From: Kordia sp. SMS9
GTDB lineage: Bacteria; Bacteroidota; Bacteroidia; Flavobacteriales; Flavobacteriaceae
Assembly (NCBI RefSeq): GCF_003352465.1
Contig: NZ_CP031153.1
Location: forward strand, 1,788,465 to 1,852,464
DNA: 64,000 nt
Reading direction: 5' to 3'
Part shown: piece by piece, positions 63,423 to 64,000 of the stretch
Layout: every line of letters begins with the position of its first letter
How positions within the stretch are numbered: position 1 is the stretch's first letter
The notes under the pieces: model-generated
What the model was told of the DNA's origin: nothing
The model's database searches: none
The model's input: only the letters and a program-made list of their open reading frames with translations
Made by a program: the position numbers and the translations under genes

Positions 63423-64000
63423 CTATCGCTTCAACTCTTTCGGGTAGGCAATGATAAAGCTTGTTCCAAACTCCCCATCCGATTCCACACGAATACTTCC
63501 TTGGTGTTTTTCTAAAATTTTCTTTACGATGGATAATCCCAAACCTGTACTTTCGTTGTTGTTTTTTTCGTCAAGTGTTTGAAAAACTTCAAAGATTTTT
63601 TGATGATATTTCGGCGCAATGCCAGGACCGTTATCAGCAAAAGTGATTTTGTACGCTTCTGAAGTTTCTGTGCTTGAAATTGTAATTTCACACACGTCTT
63701 TGTCATTGTATTTAACCGCGTTGCTAACTAAATTTGAAACAACTTGTGATAGTTGAATTTTATCACCATTCAATACAGGCAAGGTGTCTTTTTTAATAAA
63801 TTTCACTTTTGTTGGATCGGTGTAATTTTTGGCTTCTCCGCGAATCATCGTATTCATATCTACCGCTTCCGGATTTATTTTCCCGATTTTTGAGTAATGC
63901 AAAATACCATCAATCAAACTTTCAAGTCGCTTCACACGTCCTTGCATCATATCTAAATGACCGTACACGTCTTCGGTTTCACCAGCTTCCAAATCTTCCT
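63423..64000 (-). CDS. sensor histidine kinase, C-terminal part
   Basis: At least 192 residues; the frame runs past the right edge. It begins in the dimerisation region (HLDMMQGRVKRLESLIDGILHYSK) just after the phospho-accepting His, which lies outside. The ATP-binding domain shows N box (QVVSNLVSNAVKYND), G1 (FADNGPGIAP), F box (FEVFQTL) and G2 (STGLGLSIVKKILEKHQGSI). The order is that of PAS- or GAF-linked kinases of flavobacteria. Its response regulator is not in the window. Confidence 0.9.
   Translation of the reverse strand, partial: EDLEAGETEDVYGHLDMMQGRVKRLESLIDGILHYSKIGKINPEAVDMNTMIRGEAKNYTDPTKVKFIKKDTLPVLNGDKIQLSQVVSNLVSNAVKYNDKDVCEITISSTETSEAYKITFADNGPGIAPKYHQKIFEVFQTLDEKNNNESTGLGLSIVKKILEKHQGSIRVESDGEFGTSFIIAYPKELKR

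Overview
The window is AT-rich chromosomal DNA from a member of the Flavobacteriaceae (Bacteroidota). The evidence is the promoter style (TTG and TAnnTTTG boxes), a secreted metalloprotease with a C-terminal type IX secretion sorting domain, a PorT-like barrel, DUF5686 and carboxypeptidase-regulatory-like proteins, an ExbB/ExbD/ExbD set, and double-glycine peptide leaders of the Bacteroidota type. A Kordia-like marine genus is plausible, but the sequence read by eye cannot prove it. No phage, insertion sequence, CRISPR array or rRNA operon was seen.

Layout. 1-1725: minus-strand GNAT acetyltransferase fragment, then a small AraC/VOC operon. 1882-11112: minus-strand housekeeping (mgtE, rsmA, DUF4286, a TPR protein, serS with a structured leader, an HTTM protein, ribF). 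11335-14679: secreted M12B-type metalloprotease. 14739-17194: pth, rplY, prs. 17359-18384: tRNA-Leu, one double-glycine peptide precursor and a decayed second one behind nearly identical upstream DNA. 18470-25999: 2-oxoglutarate dehydrogenase E1 and E2 and a carboxypeptidase-regulatory/TPR protein. 26022-28972: retropepsin-like protease, tatD, ansA. 29030-32287: tRNA-Ser, the ExbB/ExbD operon and a PorT-like barrel. 32282-36816: minus-strand membrane protein, rpoN, lipoprotein, asnS. 37180-37306: candidate small RNA. 37486-44038: MMPL exporter, DUF5686 protein, frr, pyrH. 44400-46888: five consecutive Cys/Ser/Thr-rich double-glycine precursor genes, each with its own terminator, mixed with two 'empty' cassettes and an orphan promoter. 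47009-49944: tsf, rpsB, rpsI, rplM. 50210-62131: an envelope locus with four SGNH/GDSL proteins, two tandem acyltransferase-3 proteins, a radical SAM protein, a methyltransferase, a TerC protein and a GT39-like membrane protein. 62151-64000: two unknowns and the C-terminus of a sensor histidine kinase.

The most interesting part is the peptide array at 44.4-46.9 kb. The precursors share a leader (Lys-rich start, an IS[ND]L motif and, in four of five, a double glycine) but have unrelated Cys-rich cores, and no maturation or export gene lies nearby. Three points in the array carry the same promoter geometry (CTTAAC, exactly 22 nt, TA[AT]CTTTG); one of them drives nothing. Two further cassettes keep a start codon and a terminator but no core. 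This looks like a locus that gains and loses peptide cassettes and depends on maturation enzymes encoded elsewhere. The second notable region is the 50-62 kb envelope locus, which looks like an uncharacterised pathway that decorates a surface glycan or lipid.
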